Below, in pieces: positions 21,401-34,005 of a stretch of 64,000 nt of DNA (positions are counted from its first letter, which is position 1; each line of letters starts with the position of its first letter). The notes under the pieces were generated by a model. That model searched no databases. It was given only the letters and a program-made list of their open reading frames with translations, and was not told the origin of the DNA. The DNA comes from Ligula intestinalis. Taxonomy: Eukaryota; Platyhelminthes; Cestoda; Diphyllobothriidea; Diphyllobothriidae. The stretch lies in assembly GCA_036362985.1 (NCBI GenBank), contig JAYGXS010000001.1, positions 34,076,767-34,140,766 of the forward strand, given 5' to 3'. The position numbers were made by a program, and so were the translations under genes.

Positions 21401-22239
21401 ATAAATGGTTTAATAGTGAACCAAGCTTAGCTTAGCGCCGTAGATTCTAGCATTACTCTTCATTCTAAATCAACGTTTTTTGGAATTCAATACCAGTCCA
21501 CCAGGATAACGGGAATGCTTCTATTCCTGTTCCCTGAAGGAGGATCAAAATCTCGGTCTTATTTTGCAACACAGTGTCTGATGAAATACATGCTCAACTA
21601 AGATAATTGTGATCTATGTTTCGCAGATATAAAATGCGATTACTTGCAAGCAAACTCGAACCAATCTGAAGACTGGAATCGATTACTTTGTCTCGCCTCC
21701 GCTGCCCGGTAAGATGCTTATGGCACTCTTTTTGGCTTCTCTTGGGTGTTGAAACCTCTGTGACATAAAGTACAGACTCGAAAGCTCGCCAGAAGATTGT
21801 GACACACCAGGTGACACAGTCATTCGGGTGTAGAGGACGCAATCATGTGGTGGATATAGAAAACCACTATTAAATACGGTGATAAATCAGTGTGCTCTAT
21901 CATCAATAAGTCTTTTGTGTTAGACATAAAGTTGGGTTGTATCGTGAATTTTGCGTCTTATCTGCAGACTTCAAAGAGGATGTTTGGTTTCAGAAAAATT
22001 GATTTATACTCTTCTTTACTGGCATACCTGAGTTTTAAGGAGCAGTTCTTGCTCCCCGAGTGCTACAGGAGCAGCTATTGTACGCCAGCTAGGTGCAATG
22101 CACAGGCGACATCTTTGCGAAGCCGCGAAACGGTGGCATAATCAAATCGGTACCATTATCACATAGGAAGAAACATTAATTCAACTAAATTGGCTTTGAA
22201 TCACAGGTCTCATGGGAATCCGGTCCGGATGTACAGTCA

Positions 22240-22715
22240 ATTGCATATCTCATGAAATGCATGAATTTTTACAAGAATATCCCTAGGTGCGTTTCCCAAA
22301 GTCTTGCAGCAGCAAATGAACCATCCGTGTTAAAAATCAGACATATTGCGTTATACCAAGTACAAATAATAGCCTTTTTGGAAAAAATTAAAATTCTGAA
22401 AAGAGTGAAAATGGGGGTTACTGAGTTGATTTACGCGTGAAATGTAATAAAGGTCTGCTCATGCAAAAAACTGAATAAACAAAGCAGCAGAAGTAGAATT
22501 ACGTTTTAAAATCATTGGATACACAGGCGTCCATAATACGCGCAATGTTAACTACAGCTGTGACCAAACAGCCAGAAATTCGAGTATGTATTGCAACATG
22601 ATTTCACGAGACTCGTCCATTGTTCGAAAGATCTTGAAATAAGGCATCCACATTTTGCTTGACTGCCTCCATCGGGACGTCACACGAGTAGGATATTTTG
22701 TATTCATTTTCTAGC
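22240..22715 (+). repeat. Dispersed repeat C, copy 1
   Basis: Matches 44635-45155 and more weakly 33785-34005. Shared landmarks are AATTTTTACAAGAA, CCAAAGTCTTGCAGCA, GAAAATTCTGAAAAG-like, AATAAACAAAGCAGCAGAAG, ATACGCGCAATG and GGACGTCAC. No coding potential seen. Confidence 0.65.
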
Positions 22716-22744
22716 TCAACATATAAAAAACGAAACCTTTTGAT

Positions 22745-23020
22745 CAGCAGTGTTTAATAGGGTAGAAAATTCCTTGGATATCAAGAAACGTTGGATTTGG
22801 ACCACGTTGAATCACGCTGTCTTTCAAAAAATTGGTCTAAATTGAACTTGTTTCCACTAAACATCATTTTCCGCCTCGCGTCAATTCAATAAACAAACTT
22901 AATAACATTAAATACTCTCAACGTCACTGATATTTATCTTAAACGTGTTTTAAACTATTACCTTATATTTTGCAGTTCATATTTCATGATTTAGACAATC
23001 TAGTGCATTGGAAGATTAAA
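22745..23020 (+). repeat. Dispersed repeat D, copy 1
   Basis: Matches 44145-44410: GTTTAATAGGGTAGAAAATT, a diverged middle, CGTCAATTCAATAAACAAA and AATACTCTCAACGTCA. It lies immediately after repeat C here, whereas in the 44-45 kb locus it lies before it. Confidence 0.6.
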
Positions 23021-24639
23021 CAAATGAAGCGCGCTCAGTCAAATTCAGAGGATCATTTCGGCACGCCTTGAATGTTGTGCATTATATTCATTCATTTTAC
23101 TATATCCGCAAAGTGACCTTTGTATTTGGCATAGGCTTCTATGTATTTTCATCGGAAATAAGGTATAAAACTTCTGCGGAACTTGACTTAAGAAAATATA
23201 TTCTGAAAATTGCTGATGTAAATGACAGTTTTCAATCAAATCGGCGAGCTTTTATTTTTTATTGAAAGCATTAATATAGGTGAAAAATGGCTTTCTGTCC
23301 ACGTCAGTTGGATGAAGCAAAACATAATTACGTCCGTTAATTTTCACAAGCGAAAATTTTTTATTCTTATCAAAATTACATAACTAAGAGCCTATTAAAT
23401 AAAGACCCATAATAGCGCCACACAGGCAATAGTGGGTTTTAGATTACCTCTTTTTCTTGACCGGAACAAAAACTCCATAAGTTATGTTGAAGCCGCACAC
23501 TATCAGAAGACCATTCGTTACTAATAAACATATGGTATTTTGGCAACAGAAGCTTATGTAGACCTACTCAGTAATGCCTACTCCCTGCATGTTTTCCTAA
23601 GATAACGGTGGTCATAGGGTTTTATGCGTGGAGAATTAGGACACGTATTGAAATATATTTTAATCAATGCTAAAAGCATTTTTATTTTACTGTATTTAGA
23701 AGTATTGTTGATTTATATCCGTAGATTTTCCTTATCTGTATTTTCGTTTATTTTATTGCGGAAAAACCTGATTATTGAATTGCAAGTTTCTTTTATTTCT
23801 AGAAAAATTTAAATGGTAGTTAGGAGATCGTCTACCTCAACTTCCCTGAGGTCCAAATTACTGTTCAGAAGTAAGGTAAGTATAGTCCGCGGCGCAAAGC
23901 GCCGTGAACACCTTCAATTTACCTGAGGAACAACCTGCTCCAAGCGGCCACGGGAAGAAACTTTGACTTCATTTTCTTCACGTTACACTTCGTTCTAAAA
24001 ATTTCCTTCTCTGCCAATCCTATATCCCCCCCAAAAAAAACATGTTGTGTTTGACATTTCATGGATAAGTTATCTACTGTAGAGGATTCCGGCTATGTTA
24101 TTTGACGTTCTATTGCTTACACTGCCTATTGGCCAACTTATAAAGCCGTGCCTTTTTGTAATTTCTCGAAAATTGTGTTCATTTACATAGTTTCTCGCTA
24201 ATATTTCATTTTGCACTTATTTAAAATGAACTATGACAGTTTACGTCTTTCCGTACGCCGAAAAGATATGAGCCTGCACACACTGCTGTGTGTTTCAAAA
24301 GAGGATCGTTTAAGCTAGGTTACATGTTTAGAAAAAACAACAATACCTCTGAAATATGGGCAGCGAAAACAATTGGAAAAAGGCTCGCTTAAACCACATA
24401 AAGCTTGGCTCAAGGAACTCAAATTTTAGTGAGAGATGTCACAACCTTTAAGCATGAAAGACCAAAAAATATGCATGTTTCTGTAGCATATATCGATACA
24501 AAACTCCAAAAAGTCATAGTACAAAACACTTCCGTGAGATGCCGACAGTGATAGAATATGATATTACAGAGACACGACGGTACTAGTAGATGCAACCGAA
24601 ATTCCATCAATTAAAAAATATCTAGGATTGAAAAGTCAT
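23021..24639. other. Unassigned AT-rich stretch
   Basis: No gene, RNA or repeat recognised. Confidence 0.3.
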
Positions 24640-24900
24640 ATTGGCAAACAATTGTTTACAGTCATTCATCATCAGGTCGATACAGTGACACAGAATAAAA
24701 AATGGTCAGTTAATTGCAGCGTCTATATGCTCGTCTGGATGGGGAGGGACGGGTTTGGTGGGTGGGTGGGTCTAATTAAGCATCTGGGTTTTCCCTAGCC
24801 TCCTGAATGAGGGCGTCAGCGCGTGTAGGACGTAAGTTGCGTTGCGCAGTGAAGACAGGGGATGTTCTCACGGTCAGCGGGTGGAGGTCTGTATTTCAGT
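24640..24900 (-). repeat. Dispersed repeat B, minus-strand copy
   Basis: Reverse-oriented match to 13285-13560. It carries a GGTGGGTGGGTGGG run (complement of the CCCACCC run), the complement of CAATTAACTGACCATTTTTT, and the hammerhead-like core at 24643-24678. Confidence 0.75.
24643..24678 (-). ncRNA. Hammerhead-ribozyme-like core (decayed)
   Basis: On the minus strand: GACCTGATGA (CTGATGA at 24669-24675), a short arm, GTAAAC, then the palindrome AAACAATTGTTT and GCC. Same layout as 13512-13547. GAAA has become GTAA, so activity is unlikely. Confidence 0.35.
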
Positions 24901-25564
24901 TGCGCTGCGTACGTTTGACTATTTTATGTGGCTTCGTTTGGTGTGTTTTGGGACAGCGTAGTTTCAGGAGGCGTGGGATTTCCGCGTGCAGTAGGCCAAG
25001 GGAGGCAGATTGCTTGTACGAACGTCTTTTGACAGCATAAAGTGGGTTTTGCTAACTGGATTGCCCCTGCCTCTGCTATGGCTAACATACGTTTGCACAG
25101 GCCTTTGGCGTAATGTGTCGGCGTGTGGTATATGACCCTAAGAGCACGTGTATCTCTACCGCTAAAAGTTCACACACTCCACAGTATTAAAGAAATAACA
25201 GTAATAAGTGCAAAGTTCAGATGTTCACATGTAAAAAGAAGGTAAAACGATCTCTGGGAGAAATTATTTGATCAGCTAGTGTTTCAAACTTCTAACTGTA
25301 TGGATCGTCGGAGGCAGACAAGGGAAATTAAACGTATCGCCTTCTTACATAATATTTATAGACATATCGCTCTTTCGATTTTCACAGCATGTATCTGTGC
25401 CCTTACCTACATATGAGGTGTCCCGGAAGCCAATGCATATATCTTAAGCCAATTCAGAGTAAACTTTGAACACCAGCCAGAGGTCAGTCTCCGCTGCTTG
25501 CTGATGTAGCTCAGGAAACGAATACTGCTTGAGGACAGGCCTGGCGTCTTTTACCATGTCCACT
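24901..25564. other. Unassigned stretch
   Basis: Possible extension of repeat B on the minus strand, but no firm match was seen. No gene. Confidence 0.3.
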
Positions 25565-25735
25565 GTCTAGACTACCAACAGTAGAGAATATTCGAGTCCC
25601 AGAAAGCAGTTCAGAGGAAGAAGATTCGATTGCTGAAACAAGAGTTTTATTTGCCTGACGTTTTGGATTCCCTTGGGAATCCTTAATCATAAGTGATGAT
25701 AACATAGTCATGGTCATACGCAGATTGGGTGGAGA
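25565..25735 (-). repeat. PLE-related terminal repeat, copy (stem GGATTCCC type)
   Basis: Minus strand reads TATGATTAAGGATTCCC, loop, GGGAATCCAAAACGTCAGGC and then AATAAAACTCTTG, followed by CAATCGAATCTTCTTCCTCT and CTGGGACTCGAATATTCTC. The same order is found at 36140-36275 and 60885-61115. The last of these leads into a Penelope-like reading frame. Confidence 0.75.
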
Positions 25736-25889
25736 CATGCACAGGCTGCACGGTATTTATAGTTCCTAATGGTCATCCGCGTGTGTGATAATTGTTCACT
25801 TCTGTAGCCACCGCTTGGGTCTTAATTGATGCGGTACCGGCTTGAAACTTCGCGTTTGACTCATTCATTGCATTGTCGCCATGTCAGCG

Positions 25890-26045
25890 TCAGCGTCAGC
25901 TGCGGGCTTGATAAATGCGTGACAATACAAGCGAACATCCGTGTCCCAGGAAGCAATTGAGAAGAAGAAGACTTGATCGCTGGGAAAATACGTTTATTCG
26001 CCTGACGTTTCGATATCCGTCGCGAATTCATCATCAGAGACATGA
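25890..26045 (-). repeat. PLE-related terminal repeat, copy with hammerhead-like core
   Basis: Minus strand carries the core at 26000-26041, then GAATAAACGTATTTTCCCAG, CTTCTTCTTCTCAATTGCTT and CTGGGACACGGATGTTCGC. It matches the 128-bp insertion at 52814-52941 over its whole length. Confidence 0.8.
26000..26041 (-). ncRNA. Hammerhead-ribozyme-like motif
   Basis: Minus strand: GTCT, CTGATGA, T, then GAATTCG-CGA-CGGATATC as a hairpin, GAAAC, GTC and AGGC. GTCT and AGGC can pair as stem I (one wobble), the middle forms stem II, and the ACGT between GAAA and the NUH site (GTC) is palindromic. One extra base between CTGATGA and stem II departs from the strict consensus. Confidence 0.5.
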
Positions 26046-26555
26046 GTAGCAGAACTTGTTTCTGCTGCATTATAGTGGAAGTAGATTCGCTGGATCTGTC
26101 CGACTCTCTCACCACTCCCACATCTGTATCCGATGCCAAGACAAAAGTTCAAAAGACTGCAGATGGGGGAGGGCGCAGGTGGCTGGCGCGGTCGAGGCCA
26201 CCCCTAAGTGCACCACCACGCTCAGAACGGTCAGTTTTGCAAGATAAGCACGGAACGACTGGCCGGGGGGCTCTTGCGACTACACAAACGAGGGTATGAA
26301 AGGCACCGCACCCATCACGCTGCCCGCAAATTCGCTAGGTGCCACCAGCCGGTATTCACTCCTGTGAATAAGCGAGAGAAAATATAATTAACCGAGCGCA
26401 AGCGCATACACTGACAGGGAATCAGATCCACAAAAATCTGCCAGCGGACACCAGACCGCAGGCACCATGATCTCCTGAAGCGTGGTGTTGCATACGCACA
26501 CAACTCTTAAATCTCAGAAGACTGTGGAGTCAATCCTCAAGTTGGCCTAAGCCTT
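26046..26555. other. Unassigned stretch
   Basis: Short overlapping frames with no domain recognised. Confidence 0.3.
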
Positions 26556-26559
26556 CACA

Positions 26560-26660
26560 TTTCAGAGGCAGGGTAACCATTCAGTCATCGACTGCGAAAT
26601 ACTTCCCAAACCCATCAGCCACTTCACACACTGGGCTGCTGGTGTGTCCGGTAAATGTGT
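26560..26660. repeat. Diverged copy of the 40.4/40.9 kb repeat
   Basis: CATCAGCCACTTCACACACT then GGGCTGCTGGTGTGTCC resembles GATCAGCCAC...ACACAACACACATTGGGC in the 40372 and 40908 units. Confidence 0.45.
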
Positions 26661-26927
26661 CAGTTGGCAGATATTTCAGCAGATAATAATACTACTGTCA
26701 TTAGCAATACTAGAACTACCACAATCAATACAACTACTTTAACCACTACAACTAATACGACAACTAGTATTAGGACTACTATCACCGTCATGTCTATTAA
26801 TATTACTGCAAATGCCAGTAATGTGACTACTACCAATACTGTCAATATGACTTATATTCTAACGACTGATAAATATTACCGACGAAGACAAAGGAGACTA
26901 AAAATCTTCATTTGCTTACACTACTAG
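26655..26927 (+). repeat. ACT/ACC-rich low-complexity tract (Thr/Asn-rich if translated)
   Basis: Imperfect AC-T triplet runs keep a frame open that would read mostly Thr, Asn and Ile; the opposite strand reads mostly Val and Leu. The open frame is explained by composition. It could be a relic of a Thr-rich linker of a LINE protein, but nothing proves translation. Confidence 0.6.
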
Positions 26928-26929
26928 TC

Positions 26930-27625
26930 ACTGTGCGGCCACTGGCGAGGCTAAAGAGTGAGCCCCAAGGCAGAACATTAAATTTTTTTCAATCAGCGAT
27001 CGGTGCGCGTTCATCGGTGATTCTTCAGGTCACAGGGGGTTTTTAGCTACGCCTTTGACAAAAATGATGGACCGATAGGAACAGAGATGGAGGTTAACCG
27101 ACGAATTCATTGCAATACGCATTCACAACTGCGCACTAGATCAAGTCAACATCAATCTGCGGTTCGTTTGAGGGTTGATATGCTGCATTTGATATGGGGT
27201 GTAGCCTGTACCAAATTTTCATTACCCATTTACGAGAATCAATAACTTCACATAAGTCTGCAAAGACGACACTTCAGTTAACAAACGCTTGCCGTTCTGT
27301 CTACAGTTTCACATATTTTTTTGTTTCCTAGCTGCATCAACCAAGTATGGCAATACTTGTTTGTAAAACTTTTCAGTACTTTTAGCTTATCTAACCCCCT
27401 GACCCCAGGAACGTGTAAATCGGGAATAACGATAATGGTGGTTTTGAGGATGGGGCCTTAGCATGGACAAGCAGCTAAATGCGGGCAAGAAAATATCTAT
27501 AAATTAGTACATTTTTGCTAGATTTGTTCCTTTAGGCCCGTATATAAAAATGAAATTGAGATATTTTAGCGAATAAACAAGAAGTTGCTCTCAAAATAAC
27601 AGCTTTGTGCGTGCCGGTATATGAG
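26930..27625. other. Unassigned stretch
   Basis: No gene or repeat recognised. Confidence 0.3.
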
Positions 27626-27629
27626 CATA

Positions 27630-28620
27630 GAGTAGTCGCCGAAACCCACGCAAAATGCCGACATATGCAGAAAATTGATGGTCTTTCGCTAATCGGCATT
27701 GATTCAGGTTGTGATACTGATTATCGTGTAGTCTTTTTTGAAGTTATTTCAGTCATGATAGGATTCGGGCTTTTTAATGAGCTTTTTTTCTGACTACTAT
27801 CAAAACGTTCCTTTTGTTAAAACTGGATACTTATGTAGTATGCATTTTTATCATTTATTTTAACTGCCTTCATAAATTCAAATATATTTTATGAAAAACA
27901 TGCACGAAAAAATTATTTCTTGCACTTGTTTGATAGAAAATTACGCCTTTTTTAAATTTCATACTAAAAGAAAGCGTACCTTTCGGTTTCAAAAAGTTTC
28001 TCAATTGCCAAATAATTTTCTAACCTACTGATTGCTACATCCAAAGGTTAAAAAATGCGCATTGTGTACATCCTATTTAAGAAAAAGTACGTTTTCACCT
28101 ACAGTTTGAGGTAGAAGGCACATAGTTGCCATTAAATATTGCAAAAGATGGGGAAAATATTTTATGCAGTAAGAGCAGAATTAATAAATCGGCGAATATG
28201 ATGTCTTATGAATAAACACCCCAGAATTGCTCATAAAAGCTCATAATTAGCCATTTTTTAAAACCGAAAGATACCCTTTCTTTGAGTATAAAACTTAAAG
28301 AAGGCGAAATTTTCTATCAAACAAATGCAAGAAATAATTTTTTCGTGTATATTTTCCGAAAAATATATTTGAATTCATAAAAACAGCCAAACTAAATGAT
28401 AAAAAGGCACAGTAGTTAAGTAGCCAGTTTTTACAATAGATACGTTTTGCTAGTGGTCAGAAAAAAGCTCGTTAAAAAGCTTCTATCCTATAACGACTAA
28501 AATGACTCCAGAATAGACTACACGATAGTCAGTATCACAACCTGAGTCAATGCCGACTAGCGAAAGACTATCAATTTTGTGCATATGTCGACATGTTGCG
28601 TCATCTTCGGTGACATCTCT
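27630..28620. mobile_element. Foldback (long inverted repeat) element, copy 2
   Basis: The left arm 27630-27995 and right arm 28255-28620 are inverted copies over about 360 bp. GACATATGCAGAAAATTGAT, TTGTGATACTGATTATCGTG, TTTTTAATGAGCTTTTTTTC and AAAAAATTATTTCTTGCA on the left all recur as complements on the right. The spacer of about 260 bp has no coding capacity. This is the structure of a non-autonomous foldback or MITE-like DNA element. The family is unknown, and target-site duplications could not be fixed by eye. Confidence 0.85.
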
Positions 28621-29904
28621 GGTAATTAGCATATGCAGGATAACCTCTCATGACCAGGTTGTATATTTAAACCCAGAGGACTTATATGACCTCTCCTCAA
28701 CAACTTTCCCTCGGTTAACTGTAGAATATACCCTTAACAGTAAAAAGAGATCTCGTGGGGTTTTCTCAAAAGAGCTGCTGGAGACGAGGAAATTAAATTT
28801 TCGCGCAGTTCCGACGGTAACCTAACAAAACAAAATATCGGGCCAATAGCTGTTCCTCGGGCATAAAAGTGGAGTGTTGCTGTCACAAATATCGTAAACC
28901 AGAAAAGGTTAAGAGCGAAATAGTTCGGCTCTCTGAGAGCTAAACCAATTTCTTAAACAGCGCAGACAACTTGGGGTGGAATAAAACCATTTACACACTT
29001 CAAATGGTTAACGCATCTTCGCCACCCGAAAGTAGAATCACCGCGTCACCGCTTGGTTTGCGTCAGTCACGTGAGTTTAAGACCTAGTGTGTGTTCATTT
29101 AAGCCATAGGAACTCTGTCGTAGCCAAAAGTAAGGCCGATGCAAAGCTATCCTGCGTTATGGAAGTTCGAAATGCCAGATTTATGAGATATTTGTGATCC
29201 TTCATTATGGATTTAAATTTTCAAATAAAGCTCAGACGATAAATTAAAAAGCAGCCAACTTATGAAGTATTGATTATGCAATTCTGGTGAGCAGGCAATT
29301 ATCTGGTTAGATGATCGAGTACAATAGTAGATTCAGTACGATGCCAAGTCTATAATGCACCATCAGACAACGGTTTTCAAGGTACCACCCATGCTGCGTA
29401 TGTGATTATGTGTAAGTTTAATAATGAAGGGCTTGACAACGAAGTCCTTATTGCCTGGATGTCCTTAAAGGCCATTTTTACTATTTAGTTTTACGGTAGT
29501 TATGCTACTCATTTTTATTATCTACCTCATCCTTATCATGGGCAACTTCAACAAATATCGTTTTCATGGCCAGTGGAACCAATATAATCCCTATAATCTA
29601 CGTCAATGCCCAGCAGGAGAGGCTGGCATTCCTGGGGCTTCATTTTTCTGTCTATCAGTTCTGCGATACACTCCGTCTTCTGAGAGTTGATATGATAAGA
29701 TATTCCTGGTTTGGTGTGGGAACTGAATGGTGTGGTCTAAAAGTAACATTTTCGTTGGTAGGGGCCGTTAGCTATATTGTATTTTATAGAAAGCTGCAAA
29801 TTTTGAATTAAGCCCTGATCTTACAAATTTGAGAATGCAAACAGAAAATTCCTTCCAATATTTTCATGCGCAGCTCACAATTAGTATTTTAAGAAACATA
29901 CTTC
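28621..29904. other. Unassigned stretch
   Basis: No gene or repeat recognised. Confidence 0.3.
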
Positions 29905-30125
29905 TTGTTACGGGGATTTGACAGATTTGCTTAATTCAGTTGACCCAATTTTGAAAACTTCGCGGCTTCGGATAGAGTCGACGCGTAAAATCGATCCAAG
30001 TGTGATTAAATTCACCGCACATGGTGAAACTCGTACCTCAATGGTAGGGCGTTGGCTGCGCAAAAGCCTCCAACTGAAGTTGCGAATTTTTCCCAATTGG
30101 GTCAGCTTAATGAAACATACTTCCA
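29905..30125 (+). repeat. Short repeat family A, composite: minus tail then plus copy
   Basis: 29910-29965 carries the family tail in minus orientation (complement of CAAAATTGGGTCAACTGAAT). 29970-30125 is a plus copy with AAAATCGATCCAAGTGTGAT, a box A-like CGTACCTCAATGGTAGGGCG, loss of the box B part, and the tail CCCAATTGGGTCAGCTTAAT. The two half copies look joined by rearrangement. Confidence 0.65.
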
Positions 30126-33100
30126 ACAGAAAACAGATTTTTTGCCTGATGCACTCATCCTAAAAGACGCGTTTGCTGCTGCTATTAACATTTATTTAGT
30201 CACTGGAGTTGAGCTTATCGGTAAGCAAAAACTTGTGCTCTGAAACTGCTTTTTTAGCAGTAACGTTCAAATCGATTGTCTGCTAAGGTACTTTATGATG
30301 GTCTGGCTAATTTAGCAAAGATCCAAGTCTGTTTTAAACGTTCTCTGTATACATTTTTAATCAATATTCAAAAATTTACTAATCCCACGGTATGTTCAAA
30401 AAAACTTGATAATTTAATGTAGCTAAAAGCTGAAATTAAAAGATTATGTGGATTCTTTTTAAAGTTTAATAAGCTCATTCTAGAATACTAATTTATAGAT
30501 TGGATATTTGACATTTAAAATAATGCATAATGGTTGTGAATGTCTTCTATTTAGTTCTCATGGAAGCTCAGTCAAGTGCAAACAGCAGAGAGTTTTCGAA
30601 TTCGATGAAAAAATGCTGATGAAAAGGATCTACAAGGTGCAGTTAAAATGAAAACTATATGAAAGTGATTTTATACTTTGCTTCCACGTGACTTTTAGCA
30701 CTATAAGGCACACTTTAATATCCTCCTCTGCTCACTCTAGTTGCTTTTCTCTAAGGGTAAGGACTCAGAATTTGCCCTTGTTCTTACCTTGAACTTTTTT
30801 TCCAAACACCGCGATGCCCTTGTACTCATTTTAAGCATTGTATGCTCATATGTGAGTGAACCATGGCATACTCTGGTATAGCTATTCACGTTTGCACTGT
30901 TCTGAAACTTGCAGATAAACCAATCCAATGCATTCAAGTTTCTTCTAGCCTAGCGTTTTTTGAACTATGACCGATTATGCGATGGAAAATTATGAGTCAA
31001 GTCCAAAAGAAGGGGATGGTCAAACGTTTTGTAATGGGGACAATCTTGGTCTGTCTTATGTTCCCGTTACCGATAGGATAACATTAAATGTATCAACCCT
31101 CAACACTGCAGATTCCACTAGCAAAGGAATGGTGTATAATTGGATCAGCAATTCTGTTTTTGCCGGCGCTCTCTAAACCTGCTTCCCTCGACATGCCCCC
31201 TGCTGTTTGAAGTCATGCACCCACTTGAGTTTGCACACACTTTTTGCCAGTCTTCGGCTGCTATCTTTGTGTGTTGCTTTCAGGTGGGATTTTCTCACGG
31301 CTGAGCAAGCGTAGTTTCCGATCCTGACGAAACTTCGATAGAATTTATTGCACGCAATCAATAATAGGGCCTTTTTAGTCCATTCTAGATGTCCCGTGTA
31401 ATTTTTTCGAACATAAAGTGCTTTAAAGGCTGAGTAAGTGACCCAGATCAAGCAAATTCGTCATCAAAATTCGAGATCATAGTTCAGCATACGTTTAGTA
31501 TTTTTTAATCTGATCTTTTGACTGAATTTGACGCTCGAAAAGCCGCTTAAGAAGGAAAACCATATGTACACTCAATATTTTGAGAGAAATGGGGAAGGAT
31601 TTTGACGAAATCGAAACTTCTCAGATATTCAAGAATTTGTTTAAGGTATTCAATATTACATAGCCAAACTTTTTGATTTTATCCGTCGGTGGCATTACAG
31701 AACTTTTGGTTAACCTAACGCACATTAACATCGGAATTTTGTTGTGAATGTTCACTTCCCCGACAGTGGTTTTTTATTTTGGTGAGTCCATAAATATGCC
31801 AAAAATGGCCACCTTTATAAAAATATCCTCAAAATCACTTTCCCGGTTATTTGAATGTTTCAATAAACACATCAAAAATATTAATTTATGAAAAACATTA
31901 AAATACAGAAACTCGAGAAATAGTCCCCAGTCATTCACCAATGATGTAAAACCTATTTTCATTCAAAACCATGAATATCTGCAAAGAATTTTGAAGAAAG
32001 AAAGTTTTCTTAACTACACCCAACTGGCATGTTTACGATTTCAGCGGACATTTATGTTTGCAGTGATTGGGAAGAGTTACTGAAATTTTAACATTTTCGG
32101 AATTTGAGGCTTCCCTTAAAATGTTGGTGTTTCTAAAAAGACTGTTCTTTCTCTGCATACTACGTTTAATTATATAATTCGCGTAAGGTTGTTTATTATT
32201 ATTTGGATGTTTTCTTACGTGCATTAATGCTTATCTAAAAACTTGCATACACTCCATTAAAAAAAATTCAACAAATAAAATTTGTGGGAACATTTAACAA
32301 ATTCTCCGCATATAAAGAGAACATTAAAATTTTAAAATTATTTTCATATAATGTTAAGTATGTACACAATATGGATGCGTTTAAGTTCCGTATTTGTGAA
32401 GTGTGTTGAAACTACCTGAGACTCATTTTTATGTAAACCCTGAGACAATTTTGCCTGCTGTACATTCCAGAAGACATAAGTAAATATAAATACGGAATAA
32501 TTTACACGTTTATTGGACTAAGTTAACAATTACCATAAATAAACTTACCAAAAACATTTTATATAACCTCTTGTTTCAAAACTATGATATAATATTTCTC
32601 GTTAAACTACAATTCTTTCAATACGCGATAAAACTAGACCAATTGGACTGACTTTCGGGAAAGTGTGAAATCCTGCATTTTCCAAGCAAAAACCAATGCA
32701 GTTCAAATTTGCAATTTAACTTGTTTTTTTGATGATGCGCGTCTACCAAAAATCCAACAGATATTGAATGTTATTATATTTTTTGTTAAATTTGAATAAT
32801 TAGCATGTAATGTGCTATTATTTCCTCTCAACAGGCATCTTCATTATATGGTTTCTAAAACATGTCCAGGTTCTTTTGCAAAGTATTCCTCATCACAAAC
32901 ACGATATTTTGAGAATAATTTTTTAAATGGAACTCTATTTCAACGTGCTCTTCAGGAAGTCAGGGAGCATTGACATTCGTTGCACAATTCAGTAAAATAA
33001 GCCAAGATCGAACTATTTAGAAACTACATACTACATTTGGTTTGCTAAATTTGGCCAACAAAACACTTCTTGGTAGTCACTGTCTGTGCTTTTTTGAAGT

Positions 33101-33784
33101 ATTTTATTTAAAAAAGACGGAAATAGCAAAACATTGTAGAATAGGGTGAACTTTCCCCACTACTTTATTTATAAACTGCCCAAAAACATCTTGCCTTTTT
33201 GAATTCAGTATTTTGCTGTATCCACAAAAGGTGGACTAAAAACATAACAAAGTAAAACAACGATTGCATTGTATAGTTAAGTTTGTCCACTTTTGGAAAA
33301 CAAACTCTAAATTTGATCGTAAACTTTTGTTGAAACATGCCGCCTAGCAAGCAACTTTCGAAGCTCCGACAGCATTGGTTGAACTGCGAGTCCTTATTCT
33401 GAACGACGTCAATAACTCATGAACAGATCTTGGTTATGGCCAGGTGACACTTTTTGAAACCCAGTTAATTCAGATAAAGAAAACAGGGATCCCCCTCAAG
33501 GTCTGAGACTGTGCTTTAGTCTCATGTTGTATTCTGCGCTGTTATAAATGAATGATGAAGTAAAAGCCAGGTTAAGCTCCGCATTCCTTCAAGGGCCTCA
33601 GATATACGAGAGGCTTTTGGGCTAAAAAATGAGCGTATTTCAGTGGATTGATGTTTGATGGAATAAATAATAGGTTGATTTTGCTTTCTGTTTCAATTTG
33701 TGTGAAGTAAACTCTAGATATCAGAGAGAATACCGATTTTACGAGGATAGAAAACTTAAAAACAATGTAACCTAGAATCCTTGA
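30126..33784. other. Unassigned AT-rich stretch
   Basis: About 3.6 kb with only short frames on both strands. No domain, tRNA or repeat recognised. Confidence 0.3.
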
Positions 33785-34005
33785 ACCATGAACTTCGTAA
33801 GTTTCACAAAAATATCCCTGTTGCATTAAATAAGCCCAAACTGCGTTTGCCCAGAGTCTTGCAGCAGTTAAGAAGTTAAAAATTCGTAAAAAGCATGCTA
33901 ATTATGACTCATAAGGGCATATTACGTTGTTAATAAAGGTCAACTTTTAGAAAAGCATAAAATTCCAGAAGACATCAAAATTTTGTGTAGCTCATCTAAC
34001 TATAA
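33785..34005 (+). repeat. Dispersed repeat C, diverged copy
   Basis: TTTCACAAAAATATCCCT, CAGAGTCTTGCAGCAG and AAATTCCAGAAGACATCAAA follow the order seen in 22240-22440. Confidence 0.4.

Larger units (their letters stand above)
19253..22235. other. Unassigned stretch, AT-rich
   Basis: About 3 kb with only short frames. It contains a perfect hairpin at 20480-20528 and a small GAAT repeat at about 21383-21400. No gene is supported. Confidence 0.3.
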
